Counted from the stretch's first letter, positions 1 through 6,741 are shown. The stretch: DNA of 18,016 nt from DAOVIY01 sp964513365 (GCA_964513365.1 CAZEMH010000011.1:1-18016), one strand, 5' to 3'. Notes: generated by a model from the sequence alone, not told the origin. Numbers and translations: made by a program.

Positions 1-28
1 AACTAACAAGAAATATATTGAATCAAAC

Positions 29-56
29 TTGACAATTCAGTTTGTTTTGATATTAT
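29..56 (+). promoter_or_regulatory. Strong sigma70-type promoter for leader RNA
   Basis: A perfect -35 hexamer TTGACA (29-34) is followed after 16 nt by the -10 hexamer TATTAT (51-56). The predicted transcription start is about 62-64. The -35 box overlaps one arm of a short inverted repeat, CAAACT (24-29) and AGTTTG (39-44), which could be an operator, although six base pairs in AT-rich DNA may be chance. No gene starts directly downstream. The first structured element is the leader RNA at 63-197. Confidence 0.7.
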
Positions 57-62
57 AAAGAT

Positions 63-197
63 GTAAAAGTGAAGGCTGTGATTTGCAATCTATCATTGGA
101 TACCTGAGATTGCAATGAGCCAATGGTATAACCGGTCACAAAACCAGTTTGTACGTTGTGTTTATAAATCATAGACCTTTACAAAAGGCCTTTTTTT
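63..197 (+). ncRNA. Structured leader RNA / candidate riboswitch or attenuator
   Basis: About 135 nt of apparently non-coding RNA lies between a strong promoter and an intrinsic terminator. Visible pairings are: a closing helix of 74-82 with 168-177 (nine pairs including one G-U, with A175 bulged); a perfect 9-bp hairpin of TTGCAATCT (83-91) with AGATTGCAA (107-115); a pairing of that hairpin's loop, CATTGG (94-99), with CCAATG (120-125), giving a pseudoknot or an alternative fold; and CACAA (137-141) with TTGTG (156-160). The 3' strand of the closing helix includes 174-177, the base of the terminator's 5' arm, so the two cannot form together. This suggests conditional termination before the gene at 209. 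It may instead be an independent small RNA. I recognise no known RNA family. Confidence 0.5.
174..197 (+). terminator. Intrinsic terminator in the leader, upstream of the cohesin-like gene
   Basis: The arms GACCTTT (174-180) and AAAGGCC (184-190) form a stem with one A-C mismatch around a 3-nt ACA loop, followed by seven T residues (191-197). The downstream ATG at 209 lies 11 nt beyond the T-run. The 5' arm overlaps the leader's closing helix, so the hairpin may be conditional. Confidence 0.65.
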
Positions 198-208
198 ATA
201 CACAGAAA

Positions 209-781
209 ATGTTTTATATAATTGCAATTATACTTATTAGTATAAATCCAATTTTTTGTTCAACTTTTGCTCAAAGCGCCCTTTTGGCTGCTTTAATAGA
301 AATAAAACAAGAAAACCTGCCATCTCTGGCTGAATTTAAAGAAAGAATAGCTTCAAAAGCAGAAGAAAAAACAGTTAGTTTATTTATCCAAAGCGATCAA
401 AGATATTCTTTAACTGAAAAAGAGGTAAAATTAAATATTGTCCTTGATTCAGAAAAAGGATTTATTAATGCCACATCAGTTATTATTTCTTATCCAAAAG
501 ATATTCTTAATCTTGTAGCGATAGACACTACTGAATCTGATTTCTCAATTTTTCTTGAAAAAGAAATTGATCAAAAACATGGAACGGCAATCATTACTTG
601 CTTACAACCTTTTCCAGGTATAATAGGGAAAGCTAATATAGTTAATTTAGTTTTTCAGCCGCTAAAAAAAGGTGATGCTTGGGTTAAAATATCAGAAGAT
701 TCAATGGTGTTAGCAAATGATGGTTATGGGACTGATGTTTTAAACGAAGTATCAGGCACTCAATTTTTAATTGGAAATTAA
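209..781 (+). CDS. Exported cohesin-domain-like protein
   Basis: A 190-residue protein. The first ~21 residues are a signal peptide (hydrophobic core FYIIAIILI, probable cleavage after STFA), followed by an Ala/Glu-rich linker. From about residue 55 to the end there is a beta-rich domain resembling cohesin modules. It has alternating hydrophobic strands, a YPKDILNLVAID strand and a late ANDGYGTDVL segment like the cohesin C-terminal Gly-rich turn. Cohesins bind dockerins or act as extracellular adhesion modules. No dockerin, membrane anchor or sortase signal is visible here, so the partner is unknown. I chose ATG 209 over the in-frame TTG at 149 because the extension would be translated through the terminator and would bury the signal peptide. 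A clear terminator follows at 822-857. The cohesin assignment is inferred from the fold pattern and could be another Ig-like module. Confidence 0.6.
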   Translation: MFYIIAIILISINPIFCSTFAQSALLAALIEIKQENLPSLAEFKERIASKAEEKTVSLFIQSDQRYSLTEKEVKLNIVLDSEKGFINATSVIISYPKDILNLVAIDTTESDFSIFLEKEIDQKHGTAIITCLQPFPGIIGKANIVNLVFQPLKKGDAWVKISEDSMVLANDGYGTDVLNEVSGTQFLIGN

Positions 782-807
782 AAATGTCCCTTAGAAAATA
801 AATTAAT

Positions 808-836
808 TTGAATTTTGTATTTTGGTATAGTATTAT
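808..836 (+). promoter_or_regulatory. Promoter of tyrS, embedded in the upstream terminator
   Basis: The -35 TTGAAT (808-813), a 17-nt spacer and the -10 TATTAT (831-836) predict a start near 843, only ~15 nt before the tyrS ATG. The -10 lies in the loop of the terminator hairpin of the preceding gene, and the resulting leader is mostly a T-run with no ribosome binding site. Confidence 0.6.
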
Positions 837-857
837 TAAGCTATACCAATTTTTTTT
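822..857 (+). terminator. Intrinsic terminator after the cohesin-like gene
   Basis: A perfect 9-bp stem, TTGGTATAG (822-830) and CTATACCAA (841-849), has a 10-nt loop and is followed by eight T residues (850-857). The T-run directly abuts the tyrS start codon at 858. Confidence 0.75.
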
Positions 858-2117
858 ATGGATATTTTAGATGATTTAAAATTTAGAGGATTAATAAATC
901 AAGCAAGCGATTTAGAAGGATTGAGAAAGGAAATGAATAAAGGGAGAACATCTCTTTATTGTGGTTTTGATCCTACTGCTGACAGCTTACATATTGGGCA
1001 TCTTTTGCCCATATTAACTCTTAAGCGCTTTCAAGGTGCCGGGCATCAACCAATTGCTTTGGTAGGAGGCGGAACAGGCTTAATTGGCGATCCAAGCGGT
1101 AAGAAGGAGGAAAGAACGCTTAATCCTGACGAAGTTGTGGAAAAATGGAGTAATGCACTTAAAACTCAATTAGCGCAATTTTTAGATTTTAAAAGAAAAG
1201 ATAATCCTGCTTTAATAGTAAATAATTATGATTGGCTTGGTAAAATCAAAGCAATAGATTTTCTTAGGGATATTGGTAAATATTTTACCGTTTCTTATAT
1301 GTTAGCCAAAGAATCAGTAAAAGCGCGGTTAGAAAGCGGGATTTCCTTTACAGAATTTAATTATATGGTGCTCCAGGCATACGATTTTTTAAATTTGTTT
1401 AAAAAATATGATTGTAAATTGCAAATTGGGGGAAGCGATCAGTGGGGAAATATTACTGCTGGCATAGATCTAATAAAGAAAAAAACAGAAAAAGAAGTTT
1501 ATGGTTTGACTCTTCCTTTAGCATCTAAAGCTGATGGTACAAAATTTGGCAAAACTGAAACCGGGACAATTTGGCTGGATGCAAAAAAAACTACGCCATA
1601 TCAATTTTATCAGTTTTGGGTAAATACAGGTGATAGGGATGTAGTTCAGTATTTGAAATATTTTACATTTTTATCTAAACAAGAAATCGAAAGCTTAGAA
1701 AAAAAAGTTAAAAAAAATCCAGAGAAAAGAGAAGCTCAAAAAATTTTAGCTAATAAAGTCACTTCTCTGGTCCATGATGAAAAAACAGCCCAATTTGTTG
1801 AAAAAATATCACAAAAATTATTTTATAATAATATTAAAGATTTTTCAGAGAAAGAATTGCAAATGATTTTTGAGAATATTGAAATAATTTCTTTTAAAAA
1901 TATAAAAGAAATCAATTTGATCGATTTATTAACAAATATGAAAGTTTGTTCGTCTAAAAGACAGGCAAGAGAGGATATTCAAAATAAAATTATATTTATT
2001 AATGGCAGGCTTTATGATGATGCTCAGCAGATAATTAAAAAATCCGATTGTCTTTATAATAAATATCTGATTATAAAGAAAGGAAAAAAGAATTATTATT
2101 TTGCCTTGTGGAAATAA
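858..2117 (+). CDS. tyrS: Tyrosyl-tRNA synthetase
   Basis: This cytoplasmic class I aminoacyl-tRNA synthetase charges tRNA-Tyr with tyrosine using ATP. The 419 residues match the usual bacterial TyrRS length. The Rossmann domain carries HIGH as HIGH (45-48) within CGFDPTADSLHIGHL, a GDPSGK loop (78-82), the tyrosine-pocket motif QIGGSDQWGN (189-198), and the second signature KFGKT (229-233), the form usual in bacterial TyrRS. The C-terminus from about residue 350 is an S4 RNA-binding domain (NMKVCSSKRQAREDI) that contacts the tRNA. All expected motifs are intact. There is no T-box leader: the gene follows a terminator T-run directly and has its own promoter at 808-836. It appears monocistronic, because the next gene has a separate -10 box. 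Confidence 0.97.
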   Translation: MDILDDLKFRGLINQASDLEGLRKEMNKGRTSLYCGFDPTADSLHIGHLLPILTLKRFQGAGHQPIALVGGGTGLIGDPSGKKEERTLNPDEVVEKWSNALKTQLAQFLDFKRKDNPALIVNNYDWLGKIKAIDFLRDIGKYFTVSYMLAKESVKARLESGISFTEFNYMVLQAYDFLNLFKKYDCKLQIGGSDQWGNITAGIDLIKKKTEKEVYGLTLPLASKADGTKFGKTETGTIWLDAKKTTPYQFYQFWVNTGDRDVVQYLKYFTFLSKQEIESLEKKVKKNPEKREAQKILANKVTSLVHDEKTAQFVEKISQKLFYNNIKDFSEKELQMIFENIEIISFKNIKEINLIDLLTNMKVCSSKRQAREDIQNKIIFINGRLYDDAQQIIKKSDCLYNKYLIIKKGKKNYYFALWK

Positions 2118-2184
2118 CTTTTTTCTGCTAATATTTTAGAACCTATTGTTTAGGTAAATTTAAAGTTGAAAATAATAAAAATTA

Positions 2185-2190
2185 TATAAT
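2185..2190 (+). promoter_or_regulatory. -10 box giving a leaderless mRNA for the thiol-redox operon
   Basis: A perfect TATAAT lies 6 nt upstream of the ATG at 2197, so transcription would start at or within a base of the initiation codon. No well-spaced -35 is clear: TTGAAA at 2166-2171 is only 13 nt away. Confidence 0.5.
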
Positions 2191-2196
2191 ATCATT

Positions 2197-3177
2197 ATGA
2201 ATAAAATAAATGTAACGTTACTTTTAATCACTTTGATGATTGCCGCATTTTTAATTGGATACGGCAAAATGAATAGTGATAGTTCATCGTTTTTGAATTT
2301 CGGTAGTCAAAAAGCTGAAGAAACTGTTCAAAAAGCAATTGATTTTATCAGCGAGAATATGTTGGATGGTGCTGAGGCTGTCTTAGTTTCTGTATCTGAA
2401 AAAAATGGAGTTTATTCATTTAAAATGAAAATTGATGACCAGGAATATGATTCATATATAACCAAAGATGGAAAGATTCTTTTTCCCAGCGGAATTAGTT
2501 TAGCAGAATCAGAAGAAGATATTACAGCTGATGAAACTGTAAAAAAAACTTGTGAAGACATTGGTAAAACAAAAAAACCAGTTTTAGAAGCTTTCGTTGT
2601 AAGCCAGTGTCCATTTGGCGTGCAGATGCAAAGAATTTTAAATGAAATTATTAAAAATATACCTCGATTAGCTTCATATATTAAGGTAGAATATATGGGA
2701 GCAATTGAAGGAGATAAAATTACTGCAATGCATGGTGATGAAGAGGCACAAGAAAATTTACGACAGATTTGTTTACGAGAAGAACAACCAAATAATTTTT
2801 GGCAGTATATTGATTGCCACATTAAAGAAGGAGATGTTGATTCTTGTTTAGAAACAGCTCAAATTGATGTTAATAAGTTAACTGGTTGTTTAACAGATGG
2901 AAGCCGCGGATTAGCTTATGCAGAAAAAGATTTTGCTAATCAGGATAAATATCAAATTACTGGTTCCCCTACTTTAATTTTGGATGGAGAAAAAATTAGT
3001 GAATTTGATTTTGGTGGAAGAACAGCAGAAGCGGTAAAAACTGTGGTTTGCTGCGCTTTTCAGGATAAACCAGCTTTTTGCGATACAACATTAAGCACAG
3101 AATCGGCAAACACAAGTTTTTCTCCTACTTATAGCTCTACAGAAAGCAATGCTGGCGGTAATGCAAGTTGCAATTAA
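2197..3177 (+). CDS. Secreted or anchored Cys-rich thioredoxin-fold protein (GILT/DsbA-like)
   Basis: A 326-residue protein with an N-terminal membrane segment (residues 5-23, VTLLLITLMIAAFLIGY). A small alpha/beta region (about 45-105) precedes a thioredoxin-like domain from about 127. The active-site position reads CPFG (138-141), a monothiol variant, and the cis-proline is in TGSPTL (P258). There are ten cysteines, at 119, 138, 192, 207, 217, 231, 285, 286, 295 and 325. Their layout around ICLREE, FWQYIDC and TGCLTDGSRG resembles GILT-type thiol reductases more than classical DsbA. The tail (about 298-326) is Ser/Thr/Asn-rich. It probably acts outside the membrane in disulfide chemistry. 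The glutaredoxin-like gene follows after 15 nt, which supports a redox role. The substrate is unknown, and GILT relatedness is inference. Confidence 0.7.
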   Translation: MNKINVTLLLITLMIAAFLIGYGKMNSDSSSFLNFGSQKAEETVQKAIDFISENMLDGAEAVLVSVSEKNGVYSFKMKIDDQEYDSYITKDGKILFPSGISLAESEEDITADETVKKTCEDIGKTKKPVLEAFVVSQCPFGVQMQRILNEIIKNIPRLASYIKVEYMGAIEGDKITAMHGDEEAQENLRQICLREEQPNNFWQYIDCHIKEGDVDSCLETAQIDVNKLTGCLTDGSRGLAYAEKDFANQDKYQITGSPTLILDGEKISEFDFGGRTAEAVKTVVCCAFQDKPAFCDTTLSTESANTSFSPTYSSTESNAGGNASCN

Positions 3178-3192
3178 TTTCAGTAGATATTT

Positions 3193-3456
3193 ATGAATAT
3201 AAAGGTTTATTCTACGCCTGGATGTCCATGGTGTAATGTTGCTAAAGATTTTTTTAAATCGCATAATTTGAATTTTGAAGATATTGACGTAAGTATTAAT
3301 GAAAAAGCTGCTCAAGAAATGATAAAGAAAAGCGGGCAAATGGGAGTACCAGTTATAGAAATTGATGATAAAATAGTTATTGGTTTTAATAAGCCTGTTT
3401 TAGAGGAAATTTTAGGCATTAATAAAACCATTAATGAAGAAAAAAAAGAGCCCTAA
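3193..3456 (+). CDS. Glutaredoxin/NrdH-like thiol-disulfide protein
   Basis: An 87-residue cytosolic thioredoxin-fold protein. The dithiol motif CPWC (residues 11-14) follows the first strand (MNIKVYSTPG), and the cis-proline is in GQMGVPVIEID (P54), with a glycine in the VIGF turn. This is the compact NrdH/glutaredoxin architecture that reduces protein or small-molecule disulfides, for example in ribonucleotide reductase. Which reductant feeds it cannot be read here. The last 23 nt overlap the start of the methyltransferase gene in another frame, so the two are probably translationally coupled. It lies 15 nt after the secreted thiol protein. There is no ribosome binding site. Confidence 0.88.
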   Translation: MNIKVYSTPGCPWCNVAKDFFKSHNLNFEDIDVSINEKAAQEMIKKSGQMGVPVIEIDDKIVIGFNKPVLEEILGINKTINEEKKEP

Positions 3457-3922
3457 AGAAATTATCGTCGTGTTGGATAATATTAGAAGCACCTACAATG
3501 TTGGTGCTATTTTTCGTAGTGCCGACGCAGCAGGAGTAAATAAAGTATATTTATGTGGAATTACTCCTGCTCCTCCTAATCCAAAGATATCCAAAGTGGC
3601 GTTAGGCGCAGAAGATTATATTGTTTGGGAAAAAACAAAAACAACATGGCGTTTATTAGAAAAGCTTAAAAAAGAAGGTTATTTTATTATTGCTTTGGAA
3701 CAAGGGAAAAGAGCAAAAAATATTTTTAAAAACAAGTTTAATAAAAAACAGGACAAGATTGTTCTGTTACTTGGGCCAGAAGTTAAAGGTCTTTCCAGTA
3801 AAATTCTTAAAAGAACAGATAAGTTATTGGAGATTCCAATGTTTGGCAAGAAAGAATCTTTGAATGTTGCTGTAGCGTTTGGCATTGCTATTTATCAGAT
3901 TTGTATTTCTTTGAATGACTGA
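3434..3922 (+). CDS. SpoU/TrmH-family 2'-O-ribose RNA methyltransferase
   Basis: A minimal SPOUT-class methyltransferase of 162 residues that transfers a methyl group from S-adenosylmethionine to a ribose in tRNA or rRNA. The three family motifs are present: motif 1, NIRSTYNVGAIFRSADA (17-33), with the catalytic Arg; motif 2, LLLGPEVKGLS (about 112-122); and motif 3, IPMFGKKESLNVAVAFGIA (134-152), which forms the AdoMet-binding trefoil knot. There is no N-terminal L30-like substrate domain as in RlmB or TsnR, so the RNA target cannot be named. The start is inside the glutaredoxin-like gene, and the protein opens with a Lys-rich stretch. The stop codon is TGA, evidence that UGA is not recoded. 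The promoter of the next gene is inside its last codons. Confidence 0.9.
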   Translation: MKKKKSPKEIIVVLDNIRSTYNVGAIFRSADAAGVNKVYLCGITPAPPNPKISKVALGAEDYIVWEKTKTTWRLLEKLKKEGYFIIALEQGKRAKNIFKNKFNKKQDKIVLLLGPEVKGLSSKILKRTDKLLEIPMFGKKESLNVAVAFGIAIYQICISLND

Positions 3923-3940
3923 GATTAATTATGGTATAAT
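3911..3940 (+). promoter_or_regulatory. Extended -10 promoter giving a leaderless DJ-1-like mRNA
   Basis: TTGAAT (3911-3916), an 18-nt spacer and TATAAT (3935-3940) preceded by TGG (extended -10). The -10 ends 7 nt before the ATG at 3948, placing the transcript start at the initiation codon. The -35 overlaps the end of the methyltransferase gene. Confidence 0.65.
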
Positions 3941-3947
3941 TAAATTA

Positions 3948-4631
3948 ATGAAAAAGAGATTTATCTACTCAGCAGTTTTAATTATAGTTGGTCTTGGGCT
4001 GGTTCTTTGGGGCGTGCCTTTAGCGCTTTTTGCTCCTCAGAAAGCTCCATCTACGCCTCCAACAACTCAGCATATTGTTAATAATAACTTAACTAATATT
4101 AATATGGAAAAAAAGATTTTAATGGTGGTAGCTTTTAAAGATTTTCGTGATGAGGAATACTTTATTCCAAAGGAAGTTTTAGAAAAAGATGGTTTTTTTA
4201 TTGATACAACCAGTACTCAAAAAGGAATAGCTGTAGGGTCTCAAGGAGGCGAAGCAGTTATTCATATCGGAATAGATGAAATTAACTCAGAGAATTACAA
4301 AGCAATTATTTTTTGTGGAGGGCCTGGTATGGTAAATGAATTAGAAAATCAAGACTTTTATAAATTAATCAAAGACTTTTATCAAAACAATAAAGTGGTA
4401 GCTGCAATTTGTATTTCCCCTGCTCTTTTAGCTAAAGCTGGAATTTTGGAGGATAAAAAAGCGACTGTTTGGTCGTCCGCATTAGATAAAAGTTTTATAA
4501 AAATTTTAGAAGAAAACGGGGCAATATATAAAGACAATCCAGTTGTAATTGATGATAAGATTGTTACTGCAAATGGTCCGGACGCAGCCGAGGAATTTGG
4601 AAAAGCGATTAAGGAATTATTAAGTAATTAA
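3948..4631 (+). CDS. Membrane-anchored DJ-1/PfpI-family protein
   Basis: 227 residues: an N-terminal signal anchor (about 5-29, FIYSAVLIIVGLGLVLWGVPLAL), a Pro/Thr/Asn linker, then a DJ-1/PfpI domain from about residue 54. The domain keeps the conserved acid in FRDEEYFIP (probably E70) and the nucleophile-elbow Cys in AAICISPALLAKAGIL (C155). The residue after Cys, usually His in PfpI, is Ile. The family includes glyoxalases, deglycases and peptidases; without that His the activity cannot be predicted. Membrane anchoring is unusual, as most relatives are cytosolic. I chose ATG 3948 over the in-frame ATG at 3915 because 3915 lies upstream of the -10 box, in the preceding gene. GAPDH follows after 23 nt, so co-transcription with sugar metabolism is likely. 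Confidence 0.82.
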   Translation: MKKRFIYSAVLIIVGLGLVLWGVPLALFAPQKAPSTPPTTQHIVNNNLTNINMEKKILMVVAFKDFRDEEYFIPKEVLEKDGFFIDTTSTQKGIAVGSQGGEAVIHIGIDEINSENYKAIIFCGGPGMVNELENQDFYKLIKDFYQNNKVVAAICISPALLAKAGILEDKKATVWSSALDKSFIKILEENGAIYKDNPVVIDDKIVTANGPDAAEEFGKAIKELLSN

Positions 4632-4654
4632 AAATTTAAAATTGTTTTAATAAT

Positions 4655-5662
4655 ATGCGTATTAGTATAAATGGTTTTGGAAGGATAGGGAGGGCATTTT
4701 TTCGATTAGCTTTTGAAGAATCTAATATCCAAATTGTTGCGATTAATGATTTAGCTGATTTAGAGAATTTAGCTTATCTTTTAAAAAACGATACTGTTTA
4801 CGGAAAGTTTGATAAGAAAATTGAAACGCGAGGAAATTTACTTGTGATTAATGATAAAGAAATTCCATTTTATCAGAAAAAAGACCCAAAAGATCTTCCC
4901 TGGAAAGATTTAGAGGTTGATATTGTTGTAGAAGCTACCGGGGTATTTAGTGATTACATCAAAGCCAGAGCGCATATAGAAGCTGGGGCAAAAAAAGTTA
5001 TTATTACTGCTCCTGCAAAAGGAGAAGAAGATAAACAAGGAAAAACTGTTTTATTGGGAATAAATGATGGAGATTTGGCAAAGTTTAATATTGTTTCTAA
5101 TGGTTCTTGTACAACTAATGCTGTGGCGCCAGTTATGAAAATTTTGCAAGAAGAGATTGGAATTAAAAAAGCGGTTCTTAACACAATTCACGCTTATACT
5201 TCTACTCAAGGATTAGTAGACGGACCTAATTTAAAAGATTGGAGGAGAGGAAGGGCAGCTAGCCAAAATATTGTTCCTTCTAGCACTGGGGCGGCTAAAT
5301 GTATTGGTAAGGTTATAAAAGATTTAGACGGGAAATTTGACGGTATAGCTTTGAGGGTGCCAGTTATCTGTGGTTCTATTGCTGACATTACTTTTATTTC
5401 TGAGAAAGATACTTCTGTAGAAGAAATTAATAAAATTTTGAAGGCAGCGTCAGAAACAAAAAGTTGGAAAGGTATTATGGAGGCAACAAATGAGCAATTA
5501 GTTTCCTCTGATGTTATTAAAACCATTGCTCCAGCAATAGTTGATTTAAGTTTTACTAAGGTAATTGACGGAGATTTAGTAAAAATTTTAATTTGGTATG
5601 ATAATGAATGGGCTTACTCATGGACATTACTTCAGCAGATTAAAAAATTATCATTAATTTAA
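4655..5662 (+). CDS. gap: Glyceraldehyde-3-phosphate dehydrogenase, type I
   Basis: This enzyme oxidises and phosphorylates glyceraldehyde 3-phosphate to 1,3-bisphosphoglycerate with NAD(P)+ in lower glycolysis, in the cytosol. 335 residues is the normal length. The N-terminal Rossmann fold has NGFGRIGR (6-13), and the ND pair at 31-32 favours NAD+ over NADP+. The catalytic motif SNGSCTTN places the nucleophile at C152, with the partner His in NTIHAYTSTQ (H179). SSTGAAK and LRVPV phosphate-site motifs follow. The C-terminus has WYDNEWAYS, where Ala replaces the usual Gly. All catalytic residues are intact. It is followed one base later by rpiB. Confidence 0.96.
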   Translation: MRISINGFGRIGRAFFRLAFEESNIQIVAINDLADLENLAYLLKNDTVYGKFDKKIETRGNLLVINDKEIPFYQKKDPKDLPWKDLEVDIVVEATGVFSDYIKARAHIEAGAKKVIITAPAKGEEDKQGKTVLLGINDGDLAKFNIVSNGSCTTNAVAPVMKILQEEIGIKKAVLNTIHAYTSTQGLVDGPNLKDWRRGRAASQNIVPSSTGAAKCIGKVIKDLDGKFDGIALRVPVICGSIADITFISEKDTSVEEINKILKAASETKSWKGIMEATNEQLVSSDVIKTIAPAIVDLSFTKVIDGDLVKILIWYDNEWAYSWTLLQQIKKLSLI

Positions 5663-5663
5663 A

Positions 5664-6098
5664 ATGATTTATTTGGGGGCTGATCACCGAGGATATAGTT
5701 TAAAAGAAGAAATTAAAAAAATTTTAGAACAAGAAAAAATTAAATTTCAGGATTTAGGTAATTTAGAATATGATAAAAAAGATGATTACCCTGATTTTGC
5801 CAAAAAAGTTGCAGAGAAAGTATCATCTAATTTAAAAAAAGATAAGGGCATTCTTGTTTGCGGAACAGGTATTGGAATGAGTATTGTAGCTAATAAATTT
5901 AAAGGAATAAGGGCAGGCCTTTGTCTTTCTGGATATATGGCAAGGAGGGCCGTAGAGGAAGATGATATTAATATTTTATGCTTGGCAGCTGATATTACTG
6001 ATAGCGGAACCAGTAAAAAGATTATTAAAGAATGGCTAAAAGCAAAATTTAAAAATGAGGAACGTTACAAAAGAAGAATAAAAAAAATTTATGTCTAA
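5664..6098 (+). CDS. rpiB: Ribose-5-phosphate isomerase B (RpiB/LacAB family)
   Basis: It interconverts ribose 5-phosphate and ribulose 5-phosphate in the pentose phosphate pathway. The 144 residues match the small RpiB/LacA fold. GADHRG (5-10) provides D7 and H8, DYPDFA (41-46) follows, and CGTGIGMSIVAN (66-77) carries the catalytic Cys66 and phosphate loop. A substitution stands out: the region usually reading EHNDAN, which carries a sugar-ring-opening His, is EEDDIN, so that His is missing. Related sugar-phosphate isomerase activity is therefore possible. The start is one base after the GAPDH stop, and the gene overlaps the epimerase gene by 8 nt. This is a tight operon with its pathway partner. 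Confidence 0.88.
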   Translation: MIYLGADHRGYSLKEEIKKILEQEKIKFQDLGNLEYDKKDDYPDFAKKVAEKVSSNLKKDKGILVCGTGIGMSIVANKFKGIRAGLCLSGYMARRAVEEDDINILCLAADITDSGTSKKIIKEWLKAKFKNEERYKRRIKKIYV

Positions 6099-6732
6099 AC
6101 TTATTCCAGTTATTAATACCAAAACAACACAAAAACTTAAAGAAAGAATCAAGTTATTAAAAGATTTTGATGGGATTTTTCAGATTGATATAGCTGATGG
6201 TAAATTTACTTCTTGGAAAACATGGAATAGCCCTGAGGTTTTAAAAAAAATTAAAAAAATAAAAGGAAAATTTGAGTTACACTTAATGGTTTTTAATCCC
6301 GAACAGGTCTTACCTTCTTGGCTGGAAACTTCTCCTAAGAGAGTTATTATTCATCACGAAGCAATAAAGGATTTTGATCATATTTATGAACTTTGTGATA
6401 AAAACGGAGTGGAACTTGGTATAGCCATTAATCCTGATTCACCGTTTTCAGTTCTTGATCAATATTTAGATAAAGTAAAATTTATTGTTGTTTTAGGAGT
6501 AAATCCAGGTCCTTCTGGTCAGAAATTTGAATGGTATGTGCTGGATAGAATTCAGGAATTTAAAACAAAATATCCTAAAATTAAATGTGAGATAGACGGT
6601 GGGATAAACGAAGATAATTTAGATGAAATAAAAAAATCAGGGGCAAATTTTATAGCTATTGGTTCAGCTATTTTTGAGGCAGAAAATCCACTGCAAAAAA
6701 TTTTATATTTCCAAAAGAAATTGGATAGTTAA
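6091..6732 (+). CDS. rpe: Ribulose-phosphate 3-epimerase-like TIM barrel
   Basis: A 213-residue TIM-barrel enzyme, predicted to convert ribulose 5-phosphate to xylulose 5-phosphate. Family motifs are FQIDIADGKF (30-39), FELHLMV (61-67), AINPDSP, GVNPGPSGQKF (136-146), CEIDGGIN (166-173) with catalytic D169, and the phosphate-binding AIGSAIF (189-195). Of the metal ligands, D33, H64 and D169 are present, but the first His of the canonical H-x-D is Gln (Q31), and the usual Met of VMDG is Ala. It is thus divergent, perhaps with altered metal use or substrate. Overlap with rpiB strongly supports a pentose-phosphate role. Confidence 0.83.
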   Translation: MSKLIPVINTKTTQKLKERIKLLKDFDGIFQIDIADGKFTSWKTWNSPEVLKKIKKIKGKFELHLMVFNPEQVLPSWLETSPKRVIIHHEAIKDFDHIYELCDKNGVELGIAINPDSPFSVLDQYLDKVKFIVVLGVNPGPSGQKFEWYVLDRIQEFKTKYPKIKCEIDGGINEDNLDEIKKSGANFIAIGSAIFEAENPLQKILYFQKKLDS

Positions 6733-6741
6733 AGTGTTTTC

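Noticed and set aside
61..66. ATG-TAA start-stop at the beginning of the leader RNA
   Set aside because: It lies only 4 nt after the -10 box, probably upstream of the transcription start, and such hexamers are common in AT-rich DNA.
149..208. TTG-initiated extension of the cohesin-like protein
   Set aside because: The segment contains the intrinsic terminator and would add basic residues before a good signal peptide.
781..858. T-box leader for tyrS
   Set aside because: The gap is only 76 nt, with no specifier stem or T-box sequence; it is fully explained by the terminator and promoter.
2141..2155. Hairpin ACCTA/TAGGT after tyrS as a terminator
   Set aside because: Only five base pairs and no T-run follow it.
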